Part shown: positions 1 to 21,280 of the stretch, piece after piece | Numbering within the stretch: the first letter of the stretch is position 1 | How the letters are laid out: every line of letters starts with the position of its first letter | Origin: Megaustenia siamemsis | Taxonomy: Eukaryota > Mollusca > Gastropoda > Stylommatophora > Ariophantidae | NCBI GenBank assembly: GCA_032433765.1 | Contig: JAVIAB010000025.1 | Location: 38,633,348-38,697,347 of the forward strand | DNA: 64,000 nucleotides | Direction of reading: 5' to 3' | Program-made: the position numbers and the translations under genes | Notes under the pieces: model-generated | The model's database searches: none | Told to the model about the DNA's origin: nothing | What the model saw: the letters and a program-made list of their open reading frames with translations, nothing else

Positions 1-369
1 TATATTCTGATATTCTCCTCTATACTCTATAAACTTAGATAAACTCTATTCAATTATTATTATTTTATTTTGAATCACTTTCATTTCAATGGGTTGCCCA
101 TACATCGTCCCCATAATGATCATGTCCGTTCCACAGTCTGACCTAGCATTTCTCGAACCCATTGCAGATTGACTGTTTCTGTAAGTTTAGTTAGTGTTTA
201 TTTATTACATCTGCTTTTTCCCACTAAATACTCCGGATCGACCAGATCCTTTTTCCACCTTTAGACACCTCAGTCTCTCAATATATGCATCATTGTCCCA
301 CTCATTCTCCTCCTTTTCTCTTAAGGAATGAAGAATAAATTTGGTGATGTCCTCTTTCAACTCTTTGTC
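1..369. other. AT-rich stretch, no gene seen
   Basis: No coding exon, repeat unit or RNA gene could be recognised. It ends in a T run at 375-390 that is the poly(A)-like tail of the reverse-oriented SINE that follows. If PDCD6 intron 1 covers this stretch it is intronic, but the missing first exon was not found here. Confidence 0.4.
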
Positions 370-903
370 CAGAGTTTTTTTTTTTTTTTCCGTTCACCAG
401 CTTTAACTCTGATGAAGTCCCTAGAGACTTGGAACTGAATCTTGCGTGTTAATACATTTTTCCCTGGCAGCCATGTGCACAGGGGTTCCTCACCGCACAG
501 GCAGATAACTCAGACTTTGGAGGTACTCATGTTTTTTTCCGTCAATGAGTAGTTGACGTTTCAAGCCGGGCCTCGCTGCTGAGACCAGAGGTGGTTGCCG
601 CAGAGAGAAATCATAAATAAAAATCTCAACTGGTGTAGCCGGGATTTGAACCCACAACCTCTCTGTCTCGAGGCCGGCGTCTTGCCAGTCTCCATTGTCC
701 AGAGTAAGGCCACACTCAGTGCCAGAGCCGCCAGTGAGCTTGTTGGCTACCTGGATCAAGTGTGTCATACCAGCAGTTGTAGTTGTTGAAGTTGTTGAAT
801 GATTAATGTTAGTAACTTAAGAAGTAACTAACTAGTGTTAGTCTAGCCCATGACTAGATGTCATCAAACAGGTCTGTGGGTTTACCAATATCAATGCTGG
901 CGA
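370..903 (-). mobile_element. SINE-A, long form, reverse orientation
   Basis: Read on the - strand this is a tRNA-derived SINE: the B-box-like GGTTCAAATCCCGG is followed by a conserved body and an A-rich 3' end. It carries an additional module (about 690-900) that shorter SINE-A copies at 42308-42654 and 27662-27792 lack. A second long copy lies at 6547-7080 in the opposite orientation, so the two form an inverted pair about 6 kb apart. Confidence 0.75.
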
Positions 904-1194
904 GCATTGGATGCCGCTACTTACGTCAATCAGAGGTGACATTCTCGTGTGCTGTCAAACTCAACAGGAATTGTAGGGAACAGAACTTAGTCGTGGTTAA
1001 TGTTGAAGTCAATGGTCTCATCTGGGATAACAACGATGAGAAAGATGCAGTCATACAGGCAGATCCATAATACGACACAAAAGGAATGCATTGGCATTTA
1101 CAGCACGCTTGGCAGGCAGAATAGTCAAAGACAGTGGTGCATACGTTATGACCATGAGCAGCATGATGATGAAGGTGATGGCAGTAACCAGGGC

Positions 1195-1325
1195 ATTCAT
1201 CTGATTAGAGTCACAAGACTACACCCATGCCTGCATACTGAGTAATTTGATGAGCATGATAAAAAAAGTGGAGATGGGCTCTGTACGCATGCACTGTAGA
1301 AGTAAAAAATACATAGGGTCACCTT
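1195..1325 (+). mobile_element. Fragment of LINE RNase H region
   Basis: Matches, in the opposite orientation, the segment at about 36310-36440 that lies directly upstream of a recognisable RNase H domain. It is short and not open in one frame. It belongs to the zinc-knuckle/RNase H non-LTR group also seen at 18780 and 48600. Confidence 0.5.
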
Positions 1326-1689
1326 TTGTTTTTTTTTTCAGTTTATTCCAGGTTACAATTTCCCTGGACCAGCTGGAGTACAGGAAAATTAAAGTGGGTA
1401 GCAGAAGCAAGAAGTAAGGTGCAATGTTCATTCCTACAAGGTGTGGTAACAGCTTTATAAAAAAGGAACACGGCAAAATACTGATGTTTCAGCCTACATG
1501 CAGCCTTTCTCAGAAAGCGAGACCAACACAAATGAACAACGAAATAAAGATAAGCTCTACTGCATCTAGGATGAGCGGGACAGGTAAATCAAGGAGAAAT
1601 AAACAGAGGAATAAGAGATGAAATAATGAATTAAAAGTGAGATGTGCTACATACTGGGGGATAAAAATAGATAATATGTGAGATAAAAT

Positions 1690-1990
1690 GCTTGCTTACG
1701 TTCGCCCAATAACTAAAGTATTCTAGAGTATTCGTAGACTGTAGAATTCCTCTTCGTCAACCGCCCTTAAAAGGATGTTAAGTGGATGTGTCTGCGTTGT
1801 GTTGTGGTTTGCAGTATAACTGTTATATTTGCGCTTTTCGGCCCAACACATCCGACATCAGCACAACATTTTTGAGCACCGGGTTGTCTTCCCTCTTCGA
1901 TCCCTGCTCGCTTGGCCAGACTAGACAGGTTAGTCTGTTACTAGAGGCACAGCGGAGAGGTGGAGCAGGGTCTGGGTGGTTTTGGTTTTA
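1690..1990 (-). mobile_element. SINE 3' core module (about 300 bp)
   Basis: Related copies lie at 10640-10845, 17216-17570 and 38205-38515. The shared core includes CGGCCCAACACATCC and a GGGTTGTCTTCCCTC segment. Read on the - strand the same core follows the tRNA-derived part of the SINE at 18380-18770, so I interpret it as a mobile 3' module and not a gene. The strand is inferred from that comparison. Confidence 0.6.
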
Positions 1991-2129
1991 ACTGACGCAA
2001 GAATCAACAATTTTCCAGCATGTGGATAACTGTGAGTCAAATGGGACGCAGGGGGAGGGGAGGTAAGAATCAGTCATGTGACTGGTGCAAAAATTTGCCC
2101 CTTCTCTATTCCTTCCTAGTTTTGGCATT

Positions 2130-2635
2130 GGTGACCCCTGAGTGTTGGATTTGTTTTTACTAACGTGCGCTTTGTAAAAAGTATGAAGCTGTTTAAAAAT
2201 GGGGCTGTTTTCTTTATAAATTTGGACAATTTTCAAGAAATTCCTATTTTTCTTTCTTATGACGGGGGAAATCTCTTCAGCTATCAGCAAGACATCAAAC
2301 AAACCTTTGTAACATACGATAAGCAGCAAACAGTGCTAAGAGGAAGCCAAACATACAGCTGGACTGACGGCTGACCTGTCAATAGACAATATAACACTTC
2401 CGGTAGCAATGGCGTCATGCGGTTGAGTTTCTGGCCATAAATTGAACCTAAACCAGGATTCAATAAGTATCCGATTTGTAAACACAAAGCTCTGTAGCAA
2501 AAGTTCAAAGGAAATCTTATTTTCCAAACTCCAAGTGTAACAATTAGTGTTCATTATTTTGATGAACATCTCGTAAAAATGTGACACATGGATAGGTCTC
2601 ATAATCTAGTGTTAAGGCTAATTGAACAAATGGAG
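2130..2635. repeat. Interspersed repeat M (about 500 bp)
   Basis: A second copy is at 12785-13575 (split by a LINE) and a partial one at 16330-16480. Shared landmarks are AAAAATGGGGCTG, GACATCAAACA, a segment around AATAGACAAT and the end ATAATCTAG. Short open frames on both strands are not conserved between copies, so no protein is called. The class is unknown; a non-autonomous DNA element is possible. Confidence 0.55.
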
Positions 2636-2714
2636 ACAATATATTTTTCCCACTTTGGAATGCAGCCTTTCTTCTACTTTTTTTTCTCTTCCTCACTGAT
2701 ACCTAAAAGGTGTT

Positions 2715-3012
2715 GTGGTTATATCATTTGGCGTTCTTGAGCTGCTCGAACTGTCTGAATTAGTGATTTTCCTTTGTTGTTACATGTCTCTGTCACTGCA
2801 TCTATCCATCTTCTTCTGGGTCTTCCTCTTGGTCTTTTTCCATGCATTCTTGAGAACGCCCTTGATGGTGATTGATAAGGATTCATTCTGACCAGGTGGC
2901 CAAACCATTTAAGTTGTTGTTCTATATATTCTTGGCAGGGTTTTGTTCCTACCATTTTTCTTATGGTTTCATTTGGTATTCTATCTCTTCTTGTGTTGTT
3001 TGTTACTTTTCT
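2715..3012 (-). mobile_element. LINE 3' end, C-terminal tail of a reverse transcriptase
   Basis: On the - strand it encodes the tail typical of many invertebrate endonuclease-reverse transcriptases: QQLKWFGHLVRM, then GKRPRGRPRRRWIDAV. The frame is open for about 78 codons (2719-2955). It is 5'-truncated and has no catalytic core, so it is a dead fragment. Confidence 0.75.
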
Positions 3013-3403
3013 CCAGCTCTCTAGCGCAAACTGTTACTGTTTCTGTTCGAATTTGATCACAAATAAATTCGTTCGAAATCACACACAAGAACACTTGAAT
3101 TTCTTTTACAACGGGCAATGAAATTCATTTATAATTTAAATTTGACTCCCATTGCAGAAAATGTGTCATGTTGCCAGCACAGTCATGCACCGGAACTCCA
3201 ATGCAGCCTTTGGATGAGCAAATTTTATATTTCACACTTGCTTCTGTGGCCCCACAACAACTCACCTTTAGGAACATATCACATTTTAAAACATTTTAAA
3301 CTATTCTTTACATTTGCTGAAATTATCATTGTGTTATTATGTTTGATGCATTGTTGATTTGTAAAAAAACAAACTACAATTTGAATTTGTAAAAATATTT
3401 TAG

Positions 3404-13891
<10,488 letters not shown>

Positions 13892-13893
<2 letters not shown>

Positions 13894-14034
13894 TAAAGTT
13901 CTGAAAATGTTTGGTTTGGTCACACATTTATATCTAAAACTGCACCAGTTGTGTAAACAGTGTTGTTCATGCTTGAATCAAATGTTCTAAGTTCTTGATT
14001 AACCTCTTATTGCATGTTTGACATGTATAATAAA
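13892..14034 (+). promoter_or_regulatory. PDCD6: PDCD6 3' UTR with poly(A) signals
   Basis: An AATAAA overlaps the stop codon (13892-13897). It is too close to be the likely signal. A second AATAAA at 14029-14034 is followed by a T-rich stretch and is the better candidate for the gene's end. Cleavage near 14050 is inferred. Confidence 0.65.
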
Positions 14035-14125
14035 TTTACATTTAAAATTTGATGCCCTTGTCTTTGCTACTTTCCTTCTTAGTCTGTTTCTTTGTCTACC
14101 AATAACTGGAGTATGAACTTTCACA

Positions 14126-15057
14126 ATCTAGACTATCAGTGTTATGTAGTAGGTCTGGAAGATATGCCTTGGCCTGTGAACCAATCCTGAATATCTTTGT
14201 TATGTGGTAGGTCTGGAAGATATGCATTGGCCTGTGAACCAATCTAGACAATCAGTGTTATGTATTAGGTCTAGAAGATATGCATTGGCCTGTGAACCAA
14301 TCCTGAATATCTTTGTTATGTATTAGGTCTGGAAGATATGCATTGACCTGTGAACCAATCTAGACTATCAGTGTTATGTAGTAGGTCTGGAAGATATGCA
14401 TTGACCTGTGAACCAATCCTGAATATCTTTGTTATGTAGTAGGTCTGGAAGATATGCATTGGCCTGTGAACCAATCTAGACTATCTTTGTTATGTTGTAA
14501 GTCTGGAAGATATGCATTGGCCTGTGAACCAATCCTGAATATCTTTGTTATGTAGTAGGTCTGGAAGATATGCATTGACCTGTGAACCAATCTAGACTAT
14601 CAGTGTTATATAGTAGGTCTGGAAGATATGCATTGACCTGTGAACCAATCTAGACTATCTTTGTTATGTTGTAAGTCTGGAAGATATGCATTGACCTGTG
14701 AACCAATCTAGACTATCAGTGTTATGTAGAAGGTATGGAAGATATGCATTGACCTGTGAACCAATCTAGACTATCAGTGTTATGTAGTAGGTCTGGAAGA
14801 TATGCATTAGCCTGTAAACCAATCTTGAATATCAGTGTTATGTAGCAGGTCTGGAAGATATGCATTGGCCTGTGAACAAATCTAGACTATCTTTGTTATG
14901 TAGTAGGTCTGGAAGATATGCATTGGCCTGTGAACCAATCTAGACTATCTTTGTTATGTAGAGTAGAAGGTCTGGAAGATATGCATTGGCCTGTGAACCA
15001 ATCCTGAATATCTTTGTTATGTAGTAGGTCTGGAAGATATGCATTGGCCTGTGAACC
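14126..15057 (+). repeat. 58-bp minisatellite, about 16 copies
   Basis: Unit GGTCTGGAAGATATGCATTGG...AACCAATC, repeating every 58 bp. Two variants, CCTGAATATCTTTG and TAGACTATCAGTG, alternate through much of the first half, giving a local 116-bp dimer period. Confidence 0.92.
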
Positions 15058-15059
15058 AC

Positions 15060-15380
15060 AATGAGAGGCAACTTAACACATCACTTGGTATATGATCATC
15101 ATTAGCAGATTGTCTTAGGTCTGGTTCACACTGTGGATCTCTGCCTCTATTGGTGCTTTCTCGTGTTGTCTTTATATTATTTATATGCTTATTTTATTGA
15201 TTAAAATATATAAATAACTTGTTATATATATCATGCTTTCTATTGAGCATTGAAAGACTTTACATTTGTATACACTTTTATAGGGACTAGGTATGTTAAC
15301 ACTTACACCATTTTACACTTGTTAATTTTTTTGTGATTTTTTTGTTTTTGTTTGTTTGAATGTGGAGTTTGGGTGAGAAG
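15060..15380. other. Intergenic AT-rich stretch
   Basis: Between the 58-bp array and a SINE-T piece. No gene was recognised. Confidence 0.35.
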
Positions 15381-15386
15381 TTGGGA

Positions 15387-15575
15387 ACCATGATAGCTCA
15401 GTGGTTAGTGAACTGGACACAAGAGGTTGGGTGACCATGATAGCTCAGTGGTTAGTGAACTGGGCACAAGAGGTTGGGTGACCATGATAGCTCAGTGGTT
15501 AGTGAACTGGGCACTAGAGGTTGGGTGACCATGGGCTTCCAGATTCACTCAGCCTAAACGCTTAATTACAATACT
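15387..15575 (+). repeat. Tandem 47-bp repeats of the SINE-T promoter head
   Basis: The A-box segment ATAGCTCAGTGGTTAGTGAA is repeated three times at an exact 47-bp spacing (15387, 15434, 15481; a fourth unit starts at 15528 and loses the box). The SINE-T body follows briefly (GCTTCCAGATTCACTCAGCC). Confidence 0.85.
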
Positions 15576-15679
15576 CTCGATAAAATGACAACCTGAGAAT
15601 ACAATATTTTGGAATAAGACAGTTTCCCGAGGGCAAACATTTCTCTCTCCCTTCCCCCTCCCTTTTCCCAATCTCTTTC

Positions 15680-16245
15680 TCTCTTCATCATGGGCCTTGC
15701 TTGTTGGCATAGGTGATCATGTCCTTCCACAATTCTCCATCTTAAGTATATCATATCAATTCTATTGTTGACTGTTGTCCTTGCCATGACACCAAGCTAT
15801 CTAGTATCTTCTTTCTTTGTCATCCCCAATCTTTTGTCCCCTGTATTTTGCCAGTTGTAACCAAGTATTTTCCTCTTCTCATGATATGCCTGAAAAATGT
15901 TGATTGTTTCTTTCTGATGTTTTTTAGGAGCTCCCTTTTTGTGTTGGCCTCTTTGAGAATTTCCCCATTGGTCCAGGGAACTTTCAACATTCTTCTGAGA
16001 AATCCCATCTCTGTGGCCTCTAATCAGCTTTTAATTTGTTTGTCTACTGTCCATGATTCGCTTCCATGGGTCAGAATTGGTTCTATATAGCACCAATGAA
16101 CTCTCTTTCTCATTTCTATTGACATAGATTTGTTGCATAAGATGTTTTTCATTTTTTGAAATGTTATTTTGGCCTGAGCTATTCTGCTTTTTATTTCTGT
16201 GGTGAAACTTCCATCTGATGTTGTTATTGTGTCCAAGGGTTGCCT
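15680..16245 (-). mobile_element. LINE family B 3' part
   Basis: On the - strand it encodes SRIAQAKITFQKMKNILCNK, YIEPILTHGSESWTVDKQIK, MGFLRRMLKVPWT and NIRKKQSTFFRHIMRRGKYL. The order fits the thumb and C-terminal tail of a reverse transcriptase. Several frameshifts; 5'-truncated. Confidence 0.85.
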
Positions 16246-16329
16246 CCTCCTTATACCTTCCTAACTATTACTTCTTGTGACCCTTAAACATTGTGTTTGT
16301 TTCCTTTGATATTTGGTCAAACACCAATG

Positions 16330-16480
16330 TCCGGGTCGTAAAAAGTATGTGACTATTTTTTAAACGGGGCTGTTTTTTTTAAAATGTAAATTTGGTCAGT
16401 TTTTAAGTTCTTTTTTTTTTATGACGGGGAGAAATTTCTTTGGTCAATAAGACATCAAGCAAATCTTTGTAACACTGAAT
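16330..16480. repeat. Interspersed repeat M, partial
   Basis: GTAAAAAGTATG, ACGGGGCTG and GACATCAAGCAAATC match 2165-2310 in order. The right half is missing. Confidence 0.5.
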
Positions 16481-16630
16481 AGGTTTGTCTTAGAACAAGA
16501 CGGTGACAGTCCTCAAAGCAACCGTAGGAGATAAAATTTGCATTTTGGTTTGGCAGACATAGTTTTAGCTTAACTATCACAGTCTATAACATTTTTCCAT
16601 ACAAGACGCATATTGCAAAATAAATTGCAG

Positions 16631-16830
16631 GTGGTTGTCTGTACTGGTGTATTCTGAAAGGGGTTGTCTGTACTGGTGTGTTCTGAAAGTGGTTGTCTGT
16701 ACCGGTGTATTCTGAAAGGGGTTGTCTGTGCTGGTGTATTCTGAAAGGGGTTGTTTGTACTGGTGTATTCTGAAAGGGGTTGTCTGTGCTGGTGTATTCT
16801 GAACAGGGTAGTCTGTACTTGTATATTTTG
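16631..16830 (+). repeat. 29-bp minisatellite, about 7 copies
   Basis: Unit GGTTGTCTGTACTGGTGTAT plus TCTGAAAGG, starts 29 bp apart (16633, 16662 and so on). It encodes repetitive open frames on the - strand that are artefacts of the repeat. Confidence 0.88.
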
Positions 16831-16959
16831 CAGAAACTTCCAAGGCATTGAACATATGTGCATTTTAATTTTGAGGTGATGGGGTCTGTTGTGTATTATT
16901 AAATGCACAGCATTCTGGGAGAACCTAAAAACGTGTGTTTCCTTGATGATATTACTTTC

Positions 16960-17570
16960 CTAAATCTCTAAACCAATTATCCATTTTTTGCAGCAGATCT
17001 AGAGGTAAGATGTCTGTCTTCGGACAAGAAGGTCCAGAGTTCGATTCCCACCACAGGCAGCAGAAATTTTTAAAAATTGAATTGCTGATTTCTTCGTGGC
17101 TTTTCAGGATGAAGCCAGCGAGGGCATTTCTGCCCATCCCTGCCTGAACTTTCTCACTGGGCGTTCTTCCGTAGCCCTTCCCTTTTCTAGGCAGCAGTGG
17201 TTTGTTTTTGAAGGGGTGCTTGCTTGCATTCGCCCGATGACTTAAGGAGTGTACCTCGTCATCATCCGCCCTTAAAAGGACGTTAAGTAGGTGTGTCTGC
17301 GTTGTGTTGTGGTTTACAGTATAACTGTGATATTTGCGCCTTTCGGCCCAACACATCCGACTTCAGCATGACATTTTTGAGTACCGGGTTGTCTTCCCTC
17401 TTCGATCCCTACTCGCTTGGCCAGACTAGACAGGTTACTAGAGGCACCACGGAGAGGTGGAGCAGGGTCTGGGTGGTTCTGGCTCACCGATCCTGGCGCA
17501 AGCCATCAGCTGTGGATCGCTGACAACTTCCAGCTCTGGTGCTGGGAGGCGCGCCTTCACCTCCTTTCAA
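16960..17570. mobile_element. tRNA-like SINE piece followed by the SINE 3' module
   Basis: 16990-17215 has TAGAGGTAAGATGTCTG and a B-box-like GAGTTCGATTCCC. 17216-17570 is the 3' core module in the same sense as 1690-1990, continuing into GCAAGCCATCAGC. The two parts lie head to tail with different senses and could be separate insertions. Confidence 0.6.
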
Positions 17571-17587
17571 AGGGGTGAAAGTAAAGA

Positions 17588-17810
17588 GCCCCGTCATGCC
17601 AAGTGACGTATAGGGAATATGGTGTTATCAACCATAATTTTTATAGACCTTTGGCACATTATTTTTTTGTGTAATGTGGTCGGTATTACGACTGTGCTGA
17701 TTTATTTTCCCAGACAAAAAATCCACTACCCATTTAAGGCTGGGTGAACTTGGAAGCCGCTTTGTAGTCCAGTTTACTAGTCACTGAGCTATTGTGGCTT
17801 TCTTTCAAGG
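17588..17810 (-). mobile_element. SINE-T, reverse copy
   Basis: Starts AAAGTAAAGAGCCCCGTCAT, then TAATGTGGTCGGTATTACG and CACTGAGCTATTGTGGC (A box on the - strand). It has lost its B-box region. Confidence 0.82.
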
Positions 17811-18380
17811 GATTCAATTTCCAGTTAGGTCAAAAAGCTCAAGAGCTGATTTTGAGGTAAACTAAATTTTAACCCAACAACAGGTAAACAAATAAAATAA
17901 AGCCCTCAAGTCAAGGAATAAATTCTTATCTTTTCTTGAAACAGCCACAGAAAGAATGGATTCTTGTATCCTTGTAAGTGATAACTGCTCAACAAAGAGA
18001 AAGATTGCTGCGACTCATTGATTGGTTACATTGTCATGGTATATTCCTAAAATATCTTTTGACGTCATACCAAGAACTGCTGTGCTATCACTAGAGAAGT
18101 TCTTCTCTAGAAGAAGAAAGTGCCACACAGGATGAAGTAACTGACTATAATAATTGCTGTATAGTTTTGTAGCACAAATATATATTTTTTAAGTATAAAT
18201 ATTTGTGTAGTTTTGTTATAACATTTTATAAATGTTTTGTGATTCTATATTATTTATATCAATATACTTGTTATGCTAATCTTTGCTTATTAATATTAAA
18301 GAAAATCATATAGAGCTGTTGCAAGAGTAGTAAGTCTGATCATCAGAAGTGGTCATTGAATAAGTACAATCTTCTTGACA
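17811..18380. other. Intergenic AT-rich stretch
   Basis: No gene or clear repeat was recognised. Confidence 0.35.
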
Positions 18381-18775
18381 CTTCCAGATGGGGAACTGGG
18401 TGGTCTAGAGGGAAAGCATCAACCTCTGGACAGGAATGGACTGGGTATGAATTCTGCCACAGGCGGGTAGAATTTTTAACTTCAAATCTGTGGTGCCTTC
18501 ATGGCTTTACCCTTCCCTGATATCTGGGTAGTAAGATCTGATGCCTAGCCCTCTCTGATAACAGCTAAAAACAGGAGGTCCCCTGTGCACACATTAAAGA
18601 ACTTTTGACAATTAAAAGATGAAAAGAGTAGGCCAAAAACGGCGGCTTCCCAGTAAAAATTTGTTAAGCAAATCTGTCAATACCAAAGACGAATGTGTTG
18701 GGCCAAGATACGCAAATATCACGGCTCTGCTGTAAACTAGCGACACAATGCATCCATGCCCACTTAACGGGGGAA
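18381..18775 (+). mobile_element. SINE-V with 3' core module
   Basis: Starts GGGTGGTCTAGAGGGAAAGC with GGGTATGAATTCTGCC as a degenerate B box, then CTAAAAACAGGAGGTC and the module ACGAATGTGTTGGGCC...CCCACTTAACG. Related copies are at 56085-56365 and 63237-63670. Confidence 0.65.
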
Positions 18776-18779
18776 CACT

Positions 18780-19200
18780 AAGTTATATCCTATGTTTAAA
18801 TTGGAGGCGGGCTCTGTACACAGGTTGTGGGTGGAGTTATTACAGAAGTCAACGATACTCAAAGTCACCTTTGTCTCCATCCCTGGACATGTGGGAGTGC
18901 GAAGCAATGATAGCGCGGACAGGCTGGCTAGCTGTACTGTCATTGAGGTCGGTCAGCTAATGAATCAGGGGGCACATCATTAATGCCCTCCAAGATGCGG
19001 GAAGGGCACAGGACTCTGACAACCATGAGTCCACATCTTGCCTTCTGGATGAAGGCATCCAGAAACAGATGGCTTAGAGGTCATATATGAAGACTTATCA
19101 ACCAACACAGAACTGGAGATGCCAGACGCTGGACTCTGTGGGAGTTGCTGAGGAGGGGATCTAAGCACCTATGGGCATGCTCAGAGTGCAGTGATGATAG
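18780..19200 (+). pseudogene. LINE RNase H domain remnant
   Basis: Encodes VTFVSIPGHVGVRSNDSADRLASC, the conserved C-terminal part of the RNase H domain of Jockey/CR1/I-like non-LTR elements, followed by frame breaks. The - strand copy at 36120-36445 is open further. Confidence 0.75.
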
Positions 19201-19415
19201 CCCACAAACAACTCAATCCTCCATTTTATTATGAGTTTGACATCATCTTAGCCATTTTTTAAATTGTTTTTTTTTTAAAAATTGCTGTCATGATTCCGTT
19301 GTAACTTAACGCTGTAGAATTTGAAGACAATTGAAAAAAGGGAACATAACCAGAAAATAAATATATTCACAATTGTATGTCTTGTAATACATTTGTTTTG
19401 AGATTTTGTTCCTGT

Positions 19416-20456
19416 GTTTTTATGTGTGCTGCGGTAGTTTTTATCTGTGCTGTGGTAGTTTTTATGTGTGCTACAGTAGTTTTTATGTGTGCTGCGGTAG
19501 TTTTTATCTGTGTTGTGGTAGTTTTTATGTGTGCTGCAGTAGTTTTTATGTGTGCTGCAGTAGTTTTTATGTGTGTTGCTGTAGTTTTTTATGTGTGCTG
19601 CGGTAGTTTTTATGTGTGCTGCGGTAGTTTTTATGTGTGTTGCAGTAGTTTTTATGTGTGCTGCGGTAGTTTTTATGTGTGCTGCGGTAGTTTTTATGTG
19701 TGCTACAGTAGTTTTTATGTGTGCTGCAGTAGTTTTTATGTGTGCTACAGTAGTTTTTATGTGTGCTGCAGTAGTTTTTATGTGTGCTACAGTAGTGTTT
19801 ATGTGTGCTGCAGTAGTTTTTATGTGTGCTACAGTAGTTTTTATGTGTGCTGCAGTAGTTTTTATGTGTGCTACAGTAGTTTTTATGTGTGCTGCGGTAG
19901 TTTTTATGTGTGCTGCGGTAGTTTTTATGTGTGCTGCGGTAGTTTTTATGTGTGCTGCGGTAGTTTTTATGTGTGCTGCGGTAGTTTTTATGTGTGCTGC
20001 GGTAGTTTTTATGTGTGCTGCGGTAGTTTTTATGTGTGCTGTGGTAGTTTTTATGTGTGCTGCGGTAGTTTTTATGTGTGCTGTGGTAGTTTTTATGTGT
20101 GCTGCGGTAGTTTTTATGTGTGCTGCGGTAGTTTTTATGTGTGCTGCGGTAGTTTTTATGTGTGCTACAGTAGTTTTTATGTGTGCTACAGTAGTTTTTA
20201 TGTGTGCTGCAGTAGTTTTTATGTGTGCTACGGTAGTTTTTATGTGTGCTGTGGTAGTTTTTATGTGTGCTGCAGTAGTTTTTATGTGTGCTGCAGTAGT
20301 TTTTATGTGTGCTGCAGTAGTCTTTATGTGTGCTGTGGTAGTTTTTATGTGTGCTACAGTAGTTTTTATGTGTGCTATAGTAGTTTTTATGCATGCTACG
20401 GTAGTTTTTATGTGTGCTGCAGTAGTTTTTATGTGTGCTGCGATAGTTTTTATGTA
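19416..20456 (+). repeat. 21-bp minisatellite, about 49 copies
   Basis: Unit TTTTTATGTGTGCTGCGGTAG. As the period is a multiple of three and the unit has no stop in several frames, long open frames exist on both strands (375 codons on +, 275 on -) with a heptapeptide period. No splice or homology evidence supports a protein; I regard them as artefacts. Confidence 0.95.
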
Positions 20457-20514
20457 ATTAGAGACATTAACAAACTTTTTCTATGTGAAGAGCACAGTCA
20501 TTAGCATGAAAATT

Positions 20515-20795
20515 CTCTGTGTGACTGCAGGGGCCACCACCATGAGGGGAAAAAAGACTAGAACCACTCTTACCTGCAAACACAAGTCATAAAAGGCAAC
20601 TAAGGAGGTTTTGAATTGTCATCTGTGCTACGACATGAACAGAGCGACCATGTCAGTGATGCATTCTGGAACATGCTGTGACAAGCGGTGGAATGGATAT
20701 GGGGAATTTCTGACTACAGTGAAAACTGGTTCCATGAAACGAATAGAATAGAAAGCCTTGCGACTCCTCATGAAACATACGGGCAGCAACTACAC
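20515..20795. other. Intergenic spacer with a weak dispersed repeat
   Basis: The segment around AAAAGGCAACTAAGGAGG resembles 9840. Otherwise unassigned. Confidence 0.35.
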
Positions 20796-20968
20796 TGCCA
20801 ATGGACCCGGTTCTGTGCTATCTTCTCCACCTGAGCCCCCATCTTACAACCACACTCTACCAACAGACCCAGTTCTGTGCTGTCTTCTCTAACAGAGCCC
20901 ACATCCTACAATCCCACTCTATCAACAGACCCAGCTCTGTGCTATCTTCTCCAACTGAGACCACATCC
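20796..20968 (+). repeat. 63-bp tandem repeat, about 2.8 copies
   Basis: GACCCAGTTCTGTGCT recurs at 20803, 20866 and 20929, exactly 63 bp apart. Confidence 0.8.
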
Positions 20969-20969
20969 A

Positions 20970-21280
20970 TACTACGGCCTTTACTTTTCCCTTGACGATT
21001 CTTCTCCAGGTCTGTTTGGGCACTTCCAACTTTCCCAGTTACTTGTGGACTCCAGGTCATTGCAAAATCTATTGGCTGTCTTTGCAGTGTGTGGCCAATC
21101 CATCCCTATTCCCTTTTTGTATTTAATTCAGTAATTGTACCAGTCTCTCACACTTGTCAGGGGTTCTGATGTTCCAAGCCCCTGTCTTGGTTGTGATCTT
21201 ACTGGACAAAACATTTCTCTGCAATCTGACTTTTCGATCAAGGAATTTCATTATTTTGTGTCACAAGAAGTAAAGAGAAA
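20970..21280. other. Intergenic, unassigned
   Basis: Between two arrays; short open frames without recognisable similarity. Confidence 0.3.

Noticed and set aside
1..3400. First exon of PDCD6
   Set aside because: No sequence fitting the conserved FLW-x-VFQR segment before EF1 with a matching phase-2 donor was found; probably upstream of the window.
19377..20504. Long + strand open frame (375 codons) and its - strand partner
   Set aside because: Both are made only of the 21-bp repeat; no splice context, no domain and equal openness on both strands.
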